A stretch of 64,000 nt of DNA from Metridium senile (GCA_949775045.1 OX459109.1:2776608-2840607), one strand, 5' to 3'; shown: positions 19,351-32,670, numbered from the stretch's first letter. Made by a program: numbers and translations. Notes: generated from the sequence alone by a model not told the origin.

Positions 19351-22093
19351 CGTCACTAGTGCAAACCAGGCTTTAGTATAATAATGCAATAACTTTAATT
19401 CCACTCGTGAACTTATATACTTGATTGATTGAAAAAATATACTTATTTATAGTGTTATTTAATGACAAGGGCGACAAGATCTAGATAAAGGCCTAGCACA
19501 TCCTTTTTGGCACTTCAAAACTTCCCCATCGCTCAATAACTAATTGAAGTTCAACTTGATTTTGCTGTCGAAAAACAAAATCGATTGCCAAACAATTTTT
19601 GTGTAAATAATGAAATAATGTGTAAATATTATGAGTAAATATCTATGAACAAATACCATTAACGTCTGGTTTTTGGCTCGAACTCGCAGCCAATATGCAA
19701 TATATCATTTTACATTTAACCATAACATTTTCTTCAAATTTTGAACACATGCACACAGCTTTTGTTATTCTTTATAAAGTTTTAAAACTACAAATGGGGG
19801 TCACCGAATTTTTGTATTGTACTACAAATTCCCTCGTCATCTTGTACTTCTTATAGAAGCAAAATCATCTTAGCTTTCCTCGTCGCGCGCAGAAAGGATG
19901 CACTGAAACAATACCCGCGAACGTCCTTAATTAATAAGTAATTTTTTTTGTAACAAATCTCATGTCCTTTCAAAATTTTCTAAAATACAACGAAAGAATA
20001 GAACATGTACTGTCCAATTAATAAGAAATCTTCTATCTCAAAACATAAAAACAAGTGGAAAAAAATATCATTAGCTTTGAAATAAAGAATCGTGTGTGAT
20101 TGTGCGTGTTAGTTTTTGTTTTCGTAAAATTCTTATAGTCATAGATAATTAGAAAAGTTTAAAAAAATATAATATTTATATAATATAAAAATATAAATCG
20201 TAAAATATGTGTATCGTAATCCAGTTGTAAGTTGTCGTGAATGTTTTTATAATTAGTTATTAGTTTTTTTATTAGAAATGTAACATTAACGTACTATATA
20301 GTTATCTCGATCGTGTGTCACATTTATTGTGACATTCTTGAATTGTATATTTGTTAGTGTTCTCCGGCAAACTGAATTAATCGCCGAAGTCGATGCCTCA
20401 ACATCTTGAGTCAGTTGTTATCAGCAGAAATACCTTGAACAATTCGAAAAACTGAATTGTGAACAATTCGAAGTACTGAACTGTTTTGTACAATACGAAT
20501 AGAGGGTCCTGAAGGGGTACAATGGGAGCTGGGATTGGCCTTTTTTGACTGGGAAAATGGGTTTTTGATGCACTGGGACTGGGATTTACAAATAAAAGCA
20601 CAATAGAAAATGGGCATGGGATTGAAAACTTGAGCAAAACTGATGGGATTATGTGATTTTACTGATGGGATCATGTGATATTTTACTGGGATTTGTTCCA
20701 AATATAAACTGGGAAATGCATGGGATTCGGACCCCCCTCCAGGACCCTCCGAATACGTAAGTGAAATGAGCTTTATTCCCTTTTTCTCCTCTCCCTGCAT
20801 CTCTTTTTCTACTGTATTCTTCTTTTTCTATTGTATTGAATAATATTCATATATATCTGTGATAGTGTTATTTATGTCTGCTTTATATGTCTTGTATCAC
20901 TGTGTTTTTCTATTTTGTGGTTAATGTTAAAAAATTGAGAAACTAGGATACATATATATAAAAGTATCATACAAAACGTAAATACATTGTTTGAAGCAAA
21001 AAAATGTAAAAACAAATCAATACTATACTATTGTAAAAAAGTTATATTAAAAAAAGAAAGTTTTGAAATTGTAAGATGATTATTTGTAAGTTCTAAATAA
21101 GTAGGGTTTTTTTCTTTGTTACGTTGTGTAATTTGTAGCTTATTATTGTTTGTAAATTGTTGTAAATTAGTTATTCTATTTCAATATTTTTGTTTTCTAT
21201 TAGAAATGTAAAGAACCTTAACTATAGTCATCTCGCGTGTGTCACACATACTGTGGCACTCTTTAATTGTAAAATTTCTGTGTGTGTTCTTTGTTTAATT
21301 GTCAATAAATAAATAAAAAGTTGAGCAGATTGATAAATTGCATTTTTCTAGAACCTATGCTTTAGAACGTTTTAAAGACAATTTTAAAAACGAGAATATT
21401 GATCTAATTAATTGAAGTAAAAATATGTTTACATATAGCAGGTGACATGGAAATGATATGATACGAATATTACCGACATTTAAAGTGGCCATCAACTAAA
21501 AAGCTATATTATATCAAATGAATATATTCAAAATCTTTGGCATTTTGTCAGTATGTGTACAGGGCGTTTTTTTTTCTATTTTTAAAATTCAGTGTAATGT
21601 TTTGTCAACATTTGTAAATGACTTCAGTACGTGCAGGAGTGGGGGCGGGATGGAGCGTCTATCAATTTTCACCACACCCCTCCCCCACCTTCCTTCGTAG
21701 AAATTTGGGATACAAAATAGAAATGTTTTAATCCTTTTGATCAGTGTCCCAATATGGTTACTTATACACCGTGTAAAGGAAAGTGTTACTGACATTTGGA
21801 ACGTTAATTCTTCGTCGGAGCAAAAGTGGTTCCTTACACCGTATAAAAGAGAGTGTAATTGACGTTTAGGACGTTAATTCTTCGTCACAGTAAAAATGGC
21901 AATCCATATACTTCGTGTAAAAGAGTGTTACGCACTGGTGATTTGGGTACTTTTTTATATATGACATTTTATTTAGTTTATCCCTCTCCCCTAAGATAGC
22001 TATGAATACACCTGCGTATCCCACAACCCCCCCCCCCTCCCCCCACACACACACCCTTTTTTCTAAACAACAATTAAGAGAGCTGCCAGGTCT
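19351..22093. other. Unit A upstream region
   Basis: Starts with the shared post-array sequence (TGCAAACCAGGCTTTAG). Relative to units B-D it lacks the MITE at the site near 19858. Between about 19942 and 21310 it has unrelated sequence: two similar AT-rich blocks (20220-20350 and 21120-21310, sharing CTATTAGAAATGTAA and ATCTCG-CGTGTGTCAC) that look like retroelement 3' ends, the second with AATAAATAAATAAA. A MITE lies between them. From 21310 on it again matches the other units. Confidence 0.65.
20502..20749. mobile_element. MITE with 6-bp target duplication CGAATA
   Basis: Ends GAGGGTCCTGAAGGGG and CCCCTCCAGGACCCTC pair with one mismatch. CGAATA flanks both sides (20496-20501 and 20750-20755). 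The interior repeats ACTGGGATTT and GATGGGAT motifs. The minus-strand frames over it are not genes. Confidence 0.8.
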
Positions 22094-22103
22094 TATAATT
22101 AAA
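22094..22103 (+). promoter_or_regulatory. TATA-like box of FReD gene A
   Basis: TATAATTAAA lies 78 bases before the ATG. It is kept at the same distance in units B and C and at 77 bases in D, while the C-rich sequence upstream varies. Confidence 0.5.
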
Positions 22104-22171
22104 GGCACATCACTTTTTGCACTTCACAACTTCCACATCGCTCAACCCTCTCAGTGCGGAAGGACAAAAAC

Positions 22172-25100
22172 ATGAATTTGTCGATGCTTTTTCTTTTGCT
22201 GGCTTTCGTCAACTCCACCGTCAGTAATGTTGTAAATGACGAGCGCGGTTTAATTTTTGAAAACCATGCAGACACTATGTTGTCGATCCCTTTGGAGTTG
22301 GAAAATGTGACGCAGCAAACAAAGAAAGTTGATGATAAGATGGATTGCGTTTTCGCATGCACTTCGCAAATATGGTGTCGATCAGCAAACTACAAACTTA
22401 TCCCAGAAAAAGATGGAAAACATCTCTGTGAAATGATTTCAGCCGACGGCTTTACTCATCAAAACTACATCAAAGAGGACTCAAGTTATATTCTACTGAG
22501 TATCAAGGTATGTGTTTCAGTTTGTATCGTTAATCCAGTTTCCGTTTTCGTTTGAAAAGTTTGCTAAACTCTAGTTGAGTTTTTTTGCGACTACAGATTC
22601 GTCTTTATTTTTTAAATAACAAATGAGGATGTAAACCTAATTGAAAGAACTTTGTTCTGATTTTTTTGGGAAAAGGAATTATGATTAAATTAAAAGTCGA
22701 CAAAGAAGATCTCTCAAGCAGAACTCTTTTTTTTGTTATTCCTTTCTTACTAAATTACTAATTCTTTTTTCTCATGTGACAACATTCATTTTTAAGTTCT
22801 TTATTTTCCATTGTTTTATGTTTTCCTCTCTTTTTTGTTCTTAACATAACTGGAAAAAGCTATAAACTCAAACGTCTAACAGGATCTACAATAGATTGTT
22901 AAATAGCTAAAAATTTTGAATTTCATTAAAAAACGTTTGCCAGCATGAGAATATCTGTGCAGCAGTAGAAAACAAAATGGTCCGTTGAGCAGAAAAAAAA
23001 AATTTGTAATAGTACAATTCAATTCTGATCTTACGTACAGTTCAACAATCCAAACCTCTTTTTGCACGGGACCCTATGTATTTTAATTGATTTTCAAAGA
23101 AAGCACGTAAACACTATCTTTTTCCGAAGTTTAAGAAAATTCTATTCATTCGAACAATCTAAAAAAAATAGGTTTGTTGGTGCTCGATTTTTCTTTCAAA
23201 AATTATACCAAACGCATTTCATTCCGGAAGTGACTGATCTCAAGATCAACTAAAACTCGGGACACTTATTTTAATGTGAATATTTGAAATCAGCATTAAA
23301 CTTCAGTTTGAACAAGTTTCAATTTTGTGTATGTATTGTTTACCAAAGTGTTTGGCCACCTTAATCTTGAACAAATAGAAGTTAAGTGCACGCTAGCACT
23401 ACAGTCATGTTTTGCACAGCTTTATATTAAAAAATGAAACTACTAAATAAATAAAGCTATTTCATTTGTTATTATCAATGCAATTTACTAAAACAGGTTA
23501 TTTGTTACCAAAATACATAGCTATATATAGGCCATCAAAATGATATGCGTCAAAATAGTAAAAAATGCTAGGGCTATAGCCCATCAAAATAATAAGCCAT
23601 TTTCGACCAAAATCACAAAGTGCTACAGTCGTCCGTCACATCTAGATCCCGTCAAAATAAACCATTTCCACCACATTTCATTAATTAAATATTCCTTCAA
23701 GTTCTTTCAATTTTTTTAGTTTGTTTCCTTTTTATTTGTTAAGTTTGTTTGACACTTTTTGAACGTTCTGTGTCTTGATTTTCCCATTTCTTGATTTTTC
23801 CTGTTTAACCGTCTGTCTACCTGAATCTCTCTCTCTCTGAACCTCGTTGGTTTACTTTTCTGTTATGGAATTCCTTTGCTTATTCACTCGTTTGTCTATT
23901 TTTCTAGAATCCCTGCGAAAAGAATCCGTGCTTGAACGATGGTTCGTGTTCGGTGCACCGTAGAATAGACTACAAGTGTAAATGTAAAAAGCGTTTTACT
24001 GGTGAAAACTGCGAAGGTACGAATTGAAGAACATCATCAATTCATTTGTTTGCTCCTTCGTTCGATTGTTGTTGTTGTTTTTTTCGATTATTTTATTGAT
24101 CATTTTATTTTTAGAGCGGCTCTTTTACAAAGTTTCATTTTTAGAACATTTGTTCACTCTCCCTACAACAGAGTACGTACGAACTGGTTAATTTTCTCCT
24201 CAGAAATCGCGCCTCGTACCCGTGTTGTTGCAAAAATATCAGTAAAAGCTAACTCATAATAAATTATTTCCGTCGGTATTTTTATATGACTATTTGCTGT
24301 CTTCTAGTGCCTAAGAACTGTGCTGAAGTGCTTAAATATGGTGGTAAGCAAAGTGGTGTGTATTCTATTGATCCTGATGGTAAAGGTTCATTTAAGGTAA
24401 CAAATTAAATCACATATTCATGAAATAGCTATCTATAATTGTTGCCAGAAAGCTCCTGGTAGTTGGCAAGGTGCTATATTATTTCGTATAACAATTCCAC
24501 CCCGTTAAACCTAAGACTAAAGGTTTTTTTTTCTTTTTTTCAATCAAGGTGTACTGTGATCAAAAGACTAATGGAGGAGGATGGACAGTTTTCCAGAAAA
24601 GAAAAGACGGCTCTGTAGACTTTTACCGAGGATGGAACGATTACAAGAACGGCTTTGGAGATCTCAAGGGGGAGTTCTGGCTTGGTCTTGATAAGATCAA
24701 CCGACTGACCCACCAAGTTCGGAATCGTCTTCGTGTTGAGGTTAAAGACACTGGAGGAAACAGCGCGCATGCAGATTACGACTACTTTGCCGTGGCCGAT
24801 GAAAGCAACAACTACAAGCTGAGCCTTGGTACTTACTCAGGTAATAGGTTGATTTGATTAAATTATAATTATTATTATTGTAAGTATTATTATGATAATA
24901 ATTAATATTCCTAAAACCATGGCCTTTACCGTTATTACTGGAGATCCTCAACTATCACAAGACCGAAAATATTATGTCTATCAGGTTATTATTATTATTA
25001 TATCTATTAAATGGAAACTAGCGAGAAAACTAGTATAGGCTGCGTCGGTGTTTGATATAAACGGTAAATGGAAACTAGCGAGTAAACTAGTATAGGCTGC

Positions 25101-25796
25101 GTCGGTGTTTGATATAAACGATAAATGGAAACTAGCGAGTAAACTGGTATAGGCTGCGTCGGTGTTTGATATAAACGATAAATGGAAACTAGCGAGTAAA
25201 CTAGTATAGGCTGCGTCAGTGTTTGATATAAACGATAAATGGAAACTAGCGAGTAAACTAGTATAGGCTGCGTCGGTGTTTGATATATAAACGATAGGTA
25301 ATAAAATGAAATTTGTAACACCGTAGAAAAATGTTGAATTAACTTTACTGACGTTTCGAGCTTTAGCCCTTCGTCGGAGTATATCTATTGATTGTGTTTG
25401 GTGGTGGTGGTGGTGTGTTGTGTTTGACGGAACATGATTGTATGTCAGTGTACTGAACATCTGGTAAATAGTAAAGAAATAGATGGTACCATGACAACAT
25501 CTTTGATCGCGCTAATATCTTTTAAACTTTTCCTTCCAGGTACTGCCGGTGATTCGCTAACCTACCATAGAGGAGGGTCGTTCTCCACTAAAGATCGTGA
25601 CAATGACAGCCATGGTGGTAACTGTGCTGTGAGTGCCAAGGGTGCCTGGTGGTACAAATCCTGTCATCACTCTAACCTTAACGGCCTGTACTATCATGAC
25701 GAACAAGTATCCCATCATGATGGCGTGAGCTGGTATCATTGGAAAGGCAATCGTTACTCTGCTAAAAGAGCTGAGATGAAGATCAAACCTATTTAA
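22172..25796 (+). CDS. Secreted PAN-EGF-fibrinogen-like (FReD) protein, unit A
   Basis: Five exons with matching phases: 22172-22507, 23908-24016, 24308-24396, 24549-24840 and 25540-25796, giving 360 aa. The start is the ATG at 22172, followed by a signal peptide ([18 protein letters not shown]). Exon 1 also holds a PAN/apple-like segment ([17 protein letters not shown]). Exon 2 is an EGF domain with six cysteines ([26 protein letters not shown]). Exons 3-5 form a C-terminal fibrinogen domain: [36 protein letters not shown], a calcium-type DRDND loop and [16 protein letters not shown]. Such domains bind sugars or acetyl groups in ficolins and tenascin-like lectins, so an extracellular recognition role is likely. 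It is the most divergent copy: exon 2 and the start of exon 3 differ from B and C. Confidence 0.92.
25009..25295. repeat. 57-bp minisatellite, 5 copies (unit A, last intron)
   Basis: Units begin near 25011, 25068, 25125, 25182 and 25239, each with ATGGAAACTAGCGAGTAAAC and TAGTATAGGCTGCGTCGG. 57 is a multiple of 3, so the array reads as open frames on the minus strand. The dispersed repeat at 25302-25380 follows directly. Confidence 0.93.
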
Positions 25797-26620
25797 AGCT
25801 TTCAGCCTCATTGTAAACACTTGAGTGCAAAAAAGTTTTCAATATTATCTTTAAAAAAAACTTTGCAAACTACGCTAAGTAATCTATTTAAAGGAATTCT
25901 CGACCAAGAGTTTGAACTTTGTTAAGGTTTTGAAAATTGCACTGGGAACACATACCAAATATTGCAAAATACATAAAGGAACTATATCATTGAAATATTT
26001 AAAGATAAACGCACTTAAAGCTAGAACATTACGTAGAATTAGGACAAGATAAACTGTCTTCAAGTGTGTGTAACATGCACTTGAGTGCAAAACAAAGTTC
26101 TGAAGGTCGTTAAACTGAGAATTGCACTGTGAACACATACAAATATTGCAAAATATATAAAGGAACTATATCATTGAAATATTTAAAGGTAAACGCATTT
26201 AAAGCTAGAACTTACGTAGAATAAGGACAAGACAAACTGTTTCATTTCTAGATCTAGTTTCACACTTGAGTGCAAACCGAAAGCCGGTTCTCAATATTAT
26301 TATTATCTTAATAAAACTTTGGAAACTACACTAAGTAATCTATTGAAAGGAATTCACGACATTAAGAATTTGAATCCTTGTTGAGGTTTTTCAACTGAAA
26401 ATTGCACTGAGCAAAATACAGAAAGGAACTGTATCATTGAAATATTTAAAGATAGACGTAATTAAGCTAGAATATTACGTAGAATTAGGACAAGACGAAC
26501 TTTCTTCAAATATGTGACAGTTCTGTTGCTTTTAAATCCTCTTCATGCATGCAGAAGAACAAAAACTTGTATTCGACAAAAAAAAGTAAACAATAAAAAT
26601 ATTTGCACGTAACTGAATTG
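25797..26620 (+). other. FReD A 3' flank with duplicated block
   Basis: Probable 3'UTR. A block of about 200 bases (CACTTGAGTGCAAA, GAAAATTGCACTG, GGAACTATATCATTGAAATA, TTACGTAGAATTAGGACAAG) is repeated three times with divergence. AATAAA at 26592-26597 is a plausible polyadenylation signal and is conserved in B (39514) and C (53838). Confidence 0.6.
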
Positions 26621-26699
26621 TTGTTGTTTACTCTTCTTGTTGTTGTAATATGTCTGTTTTGTCTTTGGTTTTTTAATTTTTTCTTTCATTTTTTTAATT

Positions 26700-27245
26700 T
26701 GTTTTGGTCGTTTGTTTGTTCAGTTGTTTTTTGTTTGTTTGTTTGTTTTGTTTCAGTTTGGTTGATTGGTTTGTTTGTTTGTTTGATTGATTTGTTGTTT
26801 TTGTTCGCTCGTTTAATTTGTTTGTTTGTTTGTTTGTTTGTTTGTTTGATTTGTTGTTTTTGTTCGCTCGTTTGTTTGTTTGTTTGTTTGTTTGGTTTGT
26901 TTCAGTTTGGTTGATTGGTTTGTTTGTTTGTTTGTTTGATTGATTTGTTGTTTTTGTTCGCTCGTTTGTTTGTTTGTTTGTTTGTTTGTTTGTTTGATTT
27001 GTTGTTTTTGTTCGCTCGTTTGTTTGTTTGTTTGTTTGTTTGGTTTGTTTCAGTTTGGTTGATTGGTTTGTTTGTTTGTTTGATTGATTTGTTGTTTTTG
27101 TTCGCTCGTTTGTTTGTTTGTTTGTTTGTTTGTTTGATTTGTTGTTTTTGTTCGCTCGTTTGTTTGTTTGTTTGTTTGTTTGTTTGATTTGTTGTTTTTG
27201 TTCGCTCGTTTGTTTGTTTGTTTGTTTGTTCGCTTTGTTTCAGTT
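26700..27245. repeat. (TTTG)n array with TTTTTGTTCGCTCG blocks, unit A
   Basis: TTTG repeats interrupted at regular places by GATTTGTTGTTTTTGTTCGC and by TTTCAGTTTGGTTGATTGG, so a higher-order unit has been amplified. Units B (39620-39835) and C (53950-54225) have shorter or purer versions. Confidence 0.93.
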
Positions 27246-27514
27246 TGGTTCGCTAGTTACAAAGTGTATTATTAGTTAAAGTGTGATATTCAACCGAACA
27301 ATAAAATAGAGTGGTTTTCATTAACCCGCATGAAACAAAGTGTATTAGTAAAAGTGTGATAGTCAAATAACAACAAAAGAACACAATAGAATTCAGGTGC
27401 ATTAAAGAGTGATACACTAAAGTGTGTTTCTCGGGTTAATGAGAACCAATCTAACACGATGGAATTATTAGGGTGTATTAAAGAGTGACTGTGTTTCACG
27501 GGCTGGAGCACTAA

Positions 27515-27712
27515 GACCCCGTCTACACGGATTCGGATACTTTTGAAACCGCATACGTTTCGGATGCGAATCGGCCTATCGTCCACACGAATCCAGTGAA
27601 ACTGGTCACCGAAACCGCATACTTTTACTTGAATCCTCCGGATACGCAGATTCGTGTGGACGCAAATATTTCTATGCGGTTTCAGCCGGATCGGATTCGT
27701 GTAGACGAGGCC
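27515..27712. mobile_element. MITE with TAA target duplication, private to unit A
   Basis: 198 bp between TAA at 27512-27514 and TAA at 27713-27715. The ends are GACCCCGTCTACACGG and CGTGTAGACGAGGCC, reverse complements apart from two or three changes, and the interior folds on itself (GAAACCGCAT arms). Units B and C have the empty site GCACTAACG. The pattern fits a Harbinger-like MITE. Confidence 0.85.
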
Positions 27713-27959
27713 TAACGCGTGCAACACTCTTTATTGTATATGCACCTTGATTATATCGTGTTATTTTGTTGATATTTGTACCCGTATCATGCACTTGGTT
27801 GCTTATATATTTTTGTGTAACTTATTTCATAACTGAATGACAATAATGTATCATATAGTAGCAGCATAGATAATTTTATTGTCATGATTTTTTCATCTTT
27901 TAGTTCGGTGTCAGATTCCGTATTTTACTTGTAGCTGCTCTGGGTTCATATCGGCAGAT

Positions 27960-28855
27960 TAGGACGGTTTTCACGATGAAATAAGGCCTGCGATGCTTGT
28001 GTTTGCGCTTGTGCTTGCGTTTATCGTTGCGTTGGACGGTTTTCACAATGAAATAAGGCCTGTGATGCTTGTGCTTGTGTTTGCGCTTGCGTTTATCGTT
28101 GCGCTGGAAGGTTTTCACAATTAAATAAGGCCTGCGATGCTTGTGTTTGTGTTTGTGCTTGCGTTTGCGCTTGTGTTCATCGTTGTGTAGGACGGTTTTC
28201 ACAATGAAATAAGGCCTGTGATGCTTGTGTTTGTGTTTGTGCTTGCGTTTGCGCTTGCGTTCATCGTTGTATAGGACGGTTTTCACAATGAAATAAGGCC
28301 TGTGATGCTTGTGTTTGCGTTTGCGCTTGCGTTTATCGTTGCGTTGGACGGTTTTCACGATGAAATAAGGCCTGTGATGCTTGTGTTTGCGTTTGCGCTT
28401 GCGTTTATCGTTGCGTTGGACGGTTTTCACGATGAAATAAGGCCTGTGATGCTTGTGTTTGCGTTTGCGCTTGCGTTTATCGTTGCGTTGGACGGTTTTC
28501 ACGATGAAATAAGGCCTGCGATGCTTGTGTTTGCGCTTGTGTTTGCGTTTATCGTTGCGTTGGACGGTTTTCACGATGAAATAAGGCCTGCGATGCTTGT
28601 GTTTGCGCTTGTGTTTGCGTTTATCGTTGCGTTGGACGGTTTTCACGATGAAATAAGGCCTGTGATCCTTGTGTTTGTGTTTGTGCTTGCGTTTGCTCTT
28701 GCGTTCATCGTTGCGTAGGACGGGTTTCACAATGAAATAAGGCCTGCGATGCTTGCGCTTGTGTTTGCGTTTATCGTTGCGTCGGATGGTTTTCACGATG
28801 AAATAAGGCCTATGTTGCTTGCGCTTGTGTTTGTGTTTACGCTTGTGCTTGCGTC
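27960..28855. repeat. 72-bp minisatellite array between units A and B
   Basis: About 12-13 copies. Three adjacent ones start at 28346, 28418 and 28490, exactly 72 bases apart. All length variants differ by hexamers, so frames stay open on both strands (a 298-codon minus frame rich in Lys, Arg and His). I treat these as repeat artefacts. Confidence 0.93.
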
Positions 28856-29115
28856 ACTAGTGCAAACCAGGCTTTAGTATAATAAGTACATATGCAATAA
28901 CTTTAATTCCACTCGTGAACTTATATACTTGATTGATTGAAAAATATACTTATTTATAGTGTTATTTAATGACAAGGGCGACAAGATCTAGATAAAGGCC
29001 TAGCACATCCTTTTTGGCACTTCAAAACTTCCCCATCGCTCAATAACTAATTGAAGTTCAACTTTATTTTGCTGTCGAAAAACAAAATCGATTTCCAAAC
29101 AATTTTTGTGTAAAT

Positions 29116-31138
29116 CACAGCATGAAATAGAGTCTTTACGTACATTTATTGGTTCCGTAAATGTTCGTAAAGATTGGTCGAATATTTACGTTACCTTTAC
29201 GGAATGCGTTAAATTCCGTTTTGCGTTAATGTACGTAAAGATCCGTAAATGTCCGTTAATGTTACCTATACGAAAATATACGTAGTACGTAAATGTCCGT
29301 AAATGTGACCTTTACGTTTACATACGTAATGATCCGTAAACGTCGGTAAATGTCTCCTTTACGTTCATATACGTAATCCGTAAATGTCCGTTAATGTGAA
29401 CTTTACGTTTACATACGTAAAGATCCGTAAACGTCGGTAAATGTGATCTTTACGTTCCTATACGTGATCTGTCAATGTCCGTATATGTGACATTTACGTT
29501 GAAAATCGTGTTTGCGTTTGGTGTACCTAAATAGGACTTTTACGGTAATTTACAGACGTTTTCGTACGTTTACGAACAAACACAAAATGTTGCATTGTTT
29601 CATAAATATATATGCCTGAAAATGTGTCATCAGATTAAATATAACAAAAAAAAATCGCAATGAGTTATTTTAACAACAATGAATCATCCATCGGGATGGG
29701 AAAAATTGCTCAACTGGAATTGAGAAATCCGTTTTTAAATTAACCTATACATGGACAAAATAAAATATCAACAGCATAATATACAAGGTATAGATTTTTC
29801 ACGCGATGATATATTTTTGATTAGTTGAAGTTCCAATGACCAATCAAGTGCGAGTATTTCTATAAGCGGCAAATTTGAATAATCACTGTCACGCTCCAAC
29901 GAATTATTCAGCGTCGGTTAGCAGTTTAATAGCGCTACAACAGATATTAGACTGCTCGAGAAGTTAGCTTTCTTCATTCAAAAGGAACCATTAGTTCTTC
30001 TAAATACTTTTAGGCGTAAACAGTATCTGTTTAAGACGTGTAAGAGCATAAGGAAAAAAGCTAAAGCTATGATTTTAACTGCTTTACTTGAACGATATGG
30101 ACAGACTAAACGCTGACGGCAAAGACAAGATCCAGCTGCGTGTTACAAAGGCAAAGTTCACTGAAATCACCGTAATTCAACTAATGGATGGCTCGATCAC
30201 ATAACGAACAAGAACGTCGATTTAATGAAAGGTTTATATTACATTATTGTAATGTTTAATGCGCGTGTAGACTTCATTGAGTTGAAAATATGTTCGATAT
30301 TGGTCGTTAACGTTATAGTAACGCTTAACGCCACACCATGTCTTGTTTAATTGTTTCTTGCTTCGAATTTTTTAACTATACCTACTACTAAACACGGATA
30401 AGTCGCTGAGATCATATTGACATTTTCTATTTAACGCAAATTTGGAGAAGATCTAGTAAGTCGCTCGTTTATATGGTCAGTTTAGTTTCTAAAAAAGTGT
30501 TTCTTCAATATAACTACATCTATATCACAATGTCATTGCTTTATCTTTCTAATTTTATCATTGATTATGTTGAATAATAGCAAGCATTAACTATGGTTAA
30601 ATTTATAATGATAATATTATGTCCTAAAGATTATTACATTTTTATTGTCAAATAATTATACCTGCTTATGTTCTAAGTAGAGTTATTCAATTATATATTC
30701 AATGTAACATTCTTCACTTTTGTATTTCAATAAAAGCCGTTTGCAAAAACATTGGGTGTTTGATGCATTTATTACATTAAGTAGTTTAAATAAAAGCATA
30801 TTCACGAATTATGGAGCTGTGATATTTGGTTGCGTTTTACGTAAACAGGATATTTACGCAACATTTATGGTACTTTAACGAAACATAAGCGTATAATTTC
30901 ATGAGGCGGAAATGATACGTAAAGACTCCGCTTTCCGTAAAAACGGCATTTACGAGATATTTACGTGTACGGAAATATTGCGTAAAGTGTCCCACTACGT
31001 TCTTTAACGCGTGCGTAAATGACGCGTAAATAGGAATATTACGAAATCGTAAAAGTTCCGTAAATGTACGTAAAACATATCATTACGCATCATTTACGCG
31101 ACCTTTACGGATACGTAAAAACTCGATTTCATGCTGTG
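29116..31138. mobile_element. 2.0-kb non-autonomous DNA transposon, CMC (CACTA)-like
   Basis: Flanked by AAT at 29113-29115 and 31139-31141; unit A has the empty site. The ends are CACAGCATGAAATAGAGT and ACTCGATTTCATGCTGTG, one mismatch apart. Both subterminal regions (29130-29560 and 30830-31130) are packed with CGTAAA, TTTACG and GTCCGTAAATGT motifs in both orientations. CAC-starting ends, a 3-base duplication and dense subterminal repeats fit the CACTA/EnSpm group. The centre (about 29600-30780) has no long frame, so it cannot move on its own. Confidence 0.85.
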
Positions 31139-31398
31139 AATAATGTAATAATGTGTAAATATTATGAGTACATATCTATGAACAAATACCATTAACGTCT
31201 GGTTTTTGGCTCGAATTCGCAGCCAATATGCAATATATCATTTTACATTTAACCATAACATTTTCTTCAAATTTTGCATGAACACACACAGCTAGCTTTG
31301 TTATTTTTTTTAAATTTAAAAAGAAAAAGAAAAAGAAAAAAAAAGGAACCACCGTATTCTTCTTACTACAAATTCGCTTGCCATCTTGTATTTCTTAT

Positions 31399-31690
31399 AC
31401 ATATATTTCAATAATCGTTGTCGCAATCAAAGCTACAGTCTACACTGTGAAGCTTACAAAGGATGTCGGTATTTCTTCTCTTGTTATCGATTGATCCATA
31501 GAATATTTTGGTTGTACGTGCCTGTGTTATATGACCATAACAAGTTGTGATTGTGGTAGATGATGAAACAAATATTTCTTTAAAAAAACGAGTAATAAAT
31601 CACAAATTATGTTCATATTACCGACATCCTTAGCAGGCTTCAGAGTGTGGACTGTAGCTTTGATTGCAACAACGATTATTGAAATAGGTG
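31399..31690. mobile_element. Tc1/mariner-type MITE, unit B copy
   Basis: The arms pair: TTTCAATAATCGTTGTCGCA against TGCAACAACGATTATTGAAA, extending through GCTACAGTC/GACTGTAGC. The left terminus is degraded compared with units C and D. Confidence 0.85.
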
Positions 31691-32670
31691 TAAAGGCAAA
31701 ATCATCGGAGCGTTCCTGCTTAATTAATAAGTAATAATTCATAATATATTTCCAAAAAATGAATTTAGTTGAGTAGCTATATATAGATCGATAAATTGTA
31801 ATTTTCTAGAACCTATAATTTAGAACGTTTTAGAGACAATTTTAAAAACGAGAATATTGATCTAATTAATTGAAGTAAAAATATGTTTACAAAGCATGTC
31901 ACTAATTGAAAAATGATACGAAAACAATTTTTTACAGATATCTTCTCTTCATACTAATTGACTGATATATTTCCAAGAAATGAAAAGAAGTTGAGAAGAT
32001 TGGTAAATTGCAACTTTCTGGAACCTATATTTTAGAACATTTTAAGACAAATTTAAAAACGAGAATATTAATTGATCTAATTAATTGAAATAAAAATATG
32101 TTTACATATATAGCAGGTGACATGAAAATGATATAATACGAATATTACCGACATGTACATCTAAAGTGGTCATCAACTAAAAAGTTGAATATATTCAAAA
32201 TCTTTGGCATTTTGTCAGTATGCTTATAGGGCGGGGTTTTTGTTCTATTTTTAACTGATTCAATTTAATATTTTGTCAACATTTGTAAATGACTTCAGTA
32301 CGTGCAGGAGAGGGGTTGGTATGGAGCGTCTATCAATTTCACCACAGCCCTCCCCCACCTTCCTTCGGAGTAAAAGTGGTTCCTTACACCGTATAAAAGA
32401 GAGTGTAATTGACGTTTAGGACGTTAATCCTTCGTCACATGTACAGTAAAAAATGGCAATCCATATACTTCGTGTAAAAAACTTATTTTTTAACGTAAAA
32501 TACGCACTGATGATTTGGGTACTTTAAACATTTTATAACATTTTAGTTAGTTTATATATAACCTATCCCTCTCCCCTAATATAGGAATGAATGCACCTGC
32601 TTAACCCCCCCCCCCCCCTACACACCCACACCCTTTTTCCTAAATAACAATTAAGAGAGCTGCCAGGTCT

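Larger units (their letters stand above)
28856..32670. other. Unit B upstream region
   Basis: Follows the same order as units C and D (post-array segment, MITE, AT-rich flank, C-run before the gene), apart from a 2-kb transposon at 29116-31138 that is private to B. Confidence 0.6.

Noticed and set aside
20398..20800. Two overlapping minus-strand frames of 79 and 129 codons
   Set aside because: They lie over the CGATA-flanked MITE at 20502-20749 and shift into each other; no protein-like pattern.
26603..27187. Phe-Val-Cys-Leu repeat frames
   Set aside because: Translation of (TTTG)n.
27900..28796. 298-codon Lys/Arg/His-rich minus-strand frame, and similar ones at 40485-41958 and 54822-55768
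   Set aside because: Entirely inside the 72-bp minisatellite, whose unit is a multiple of 3; frames exist on both strands and are broken differently in each array.
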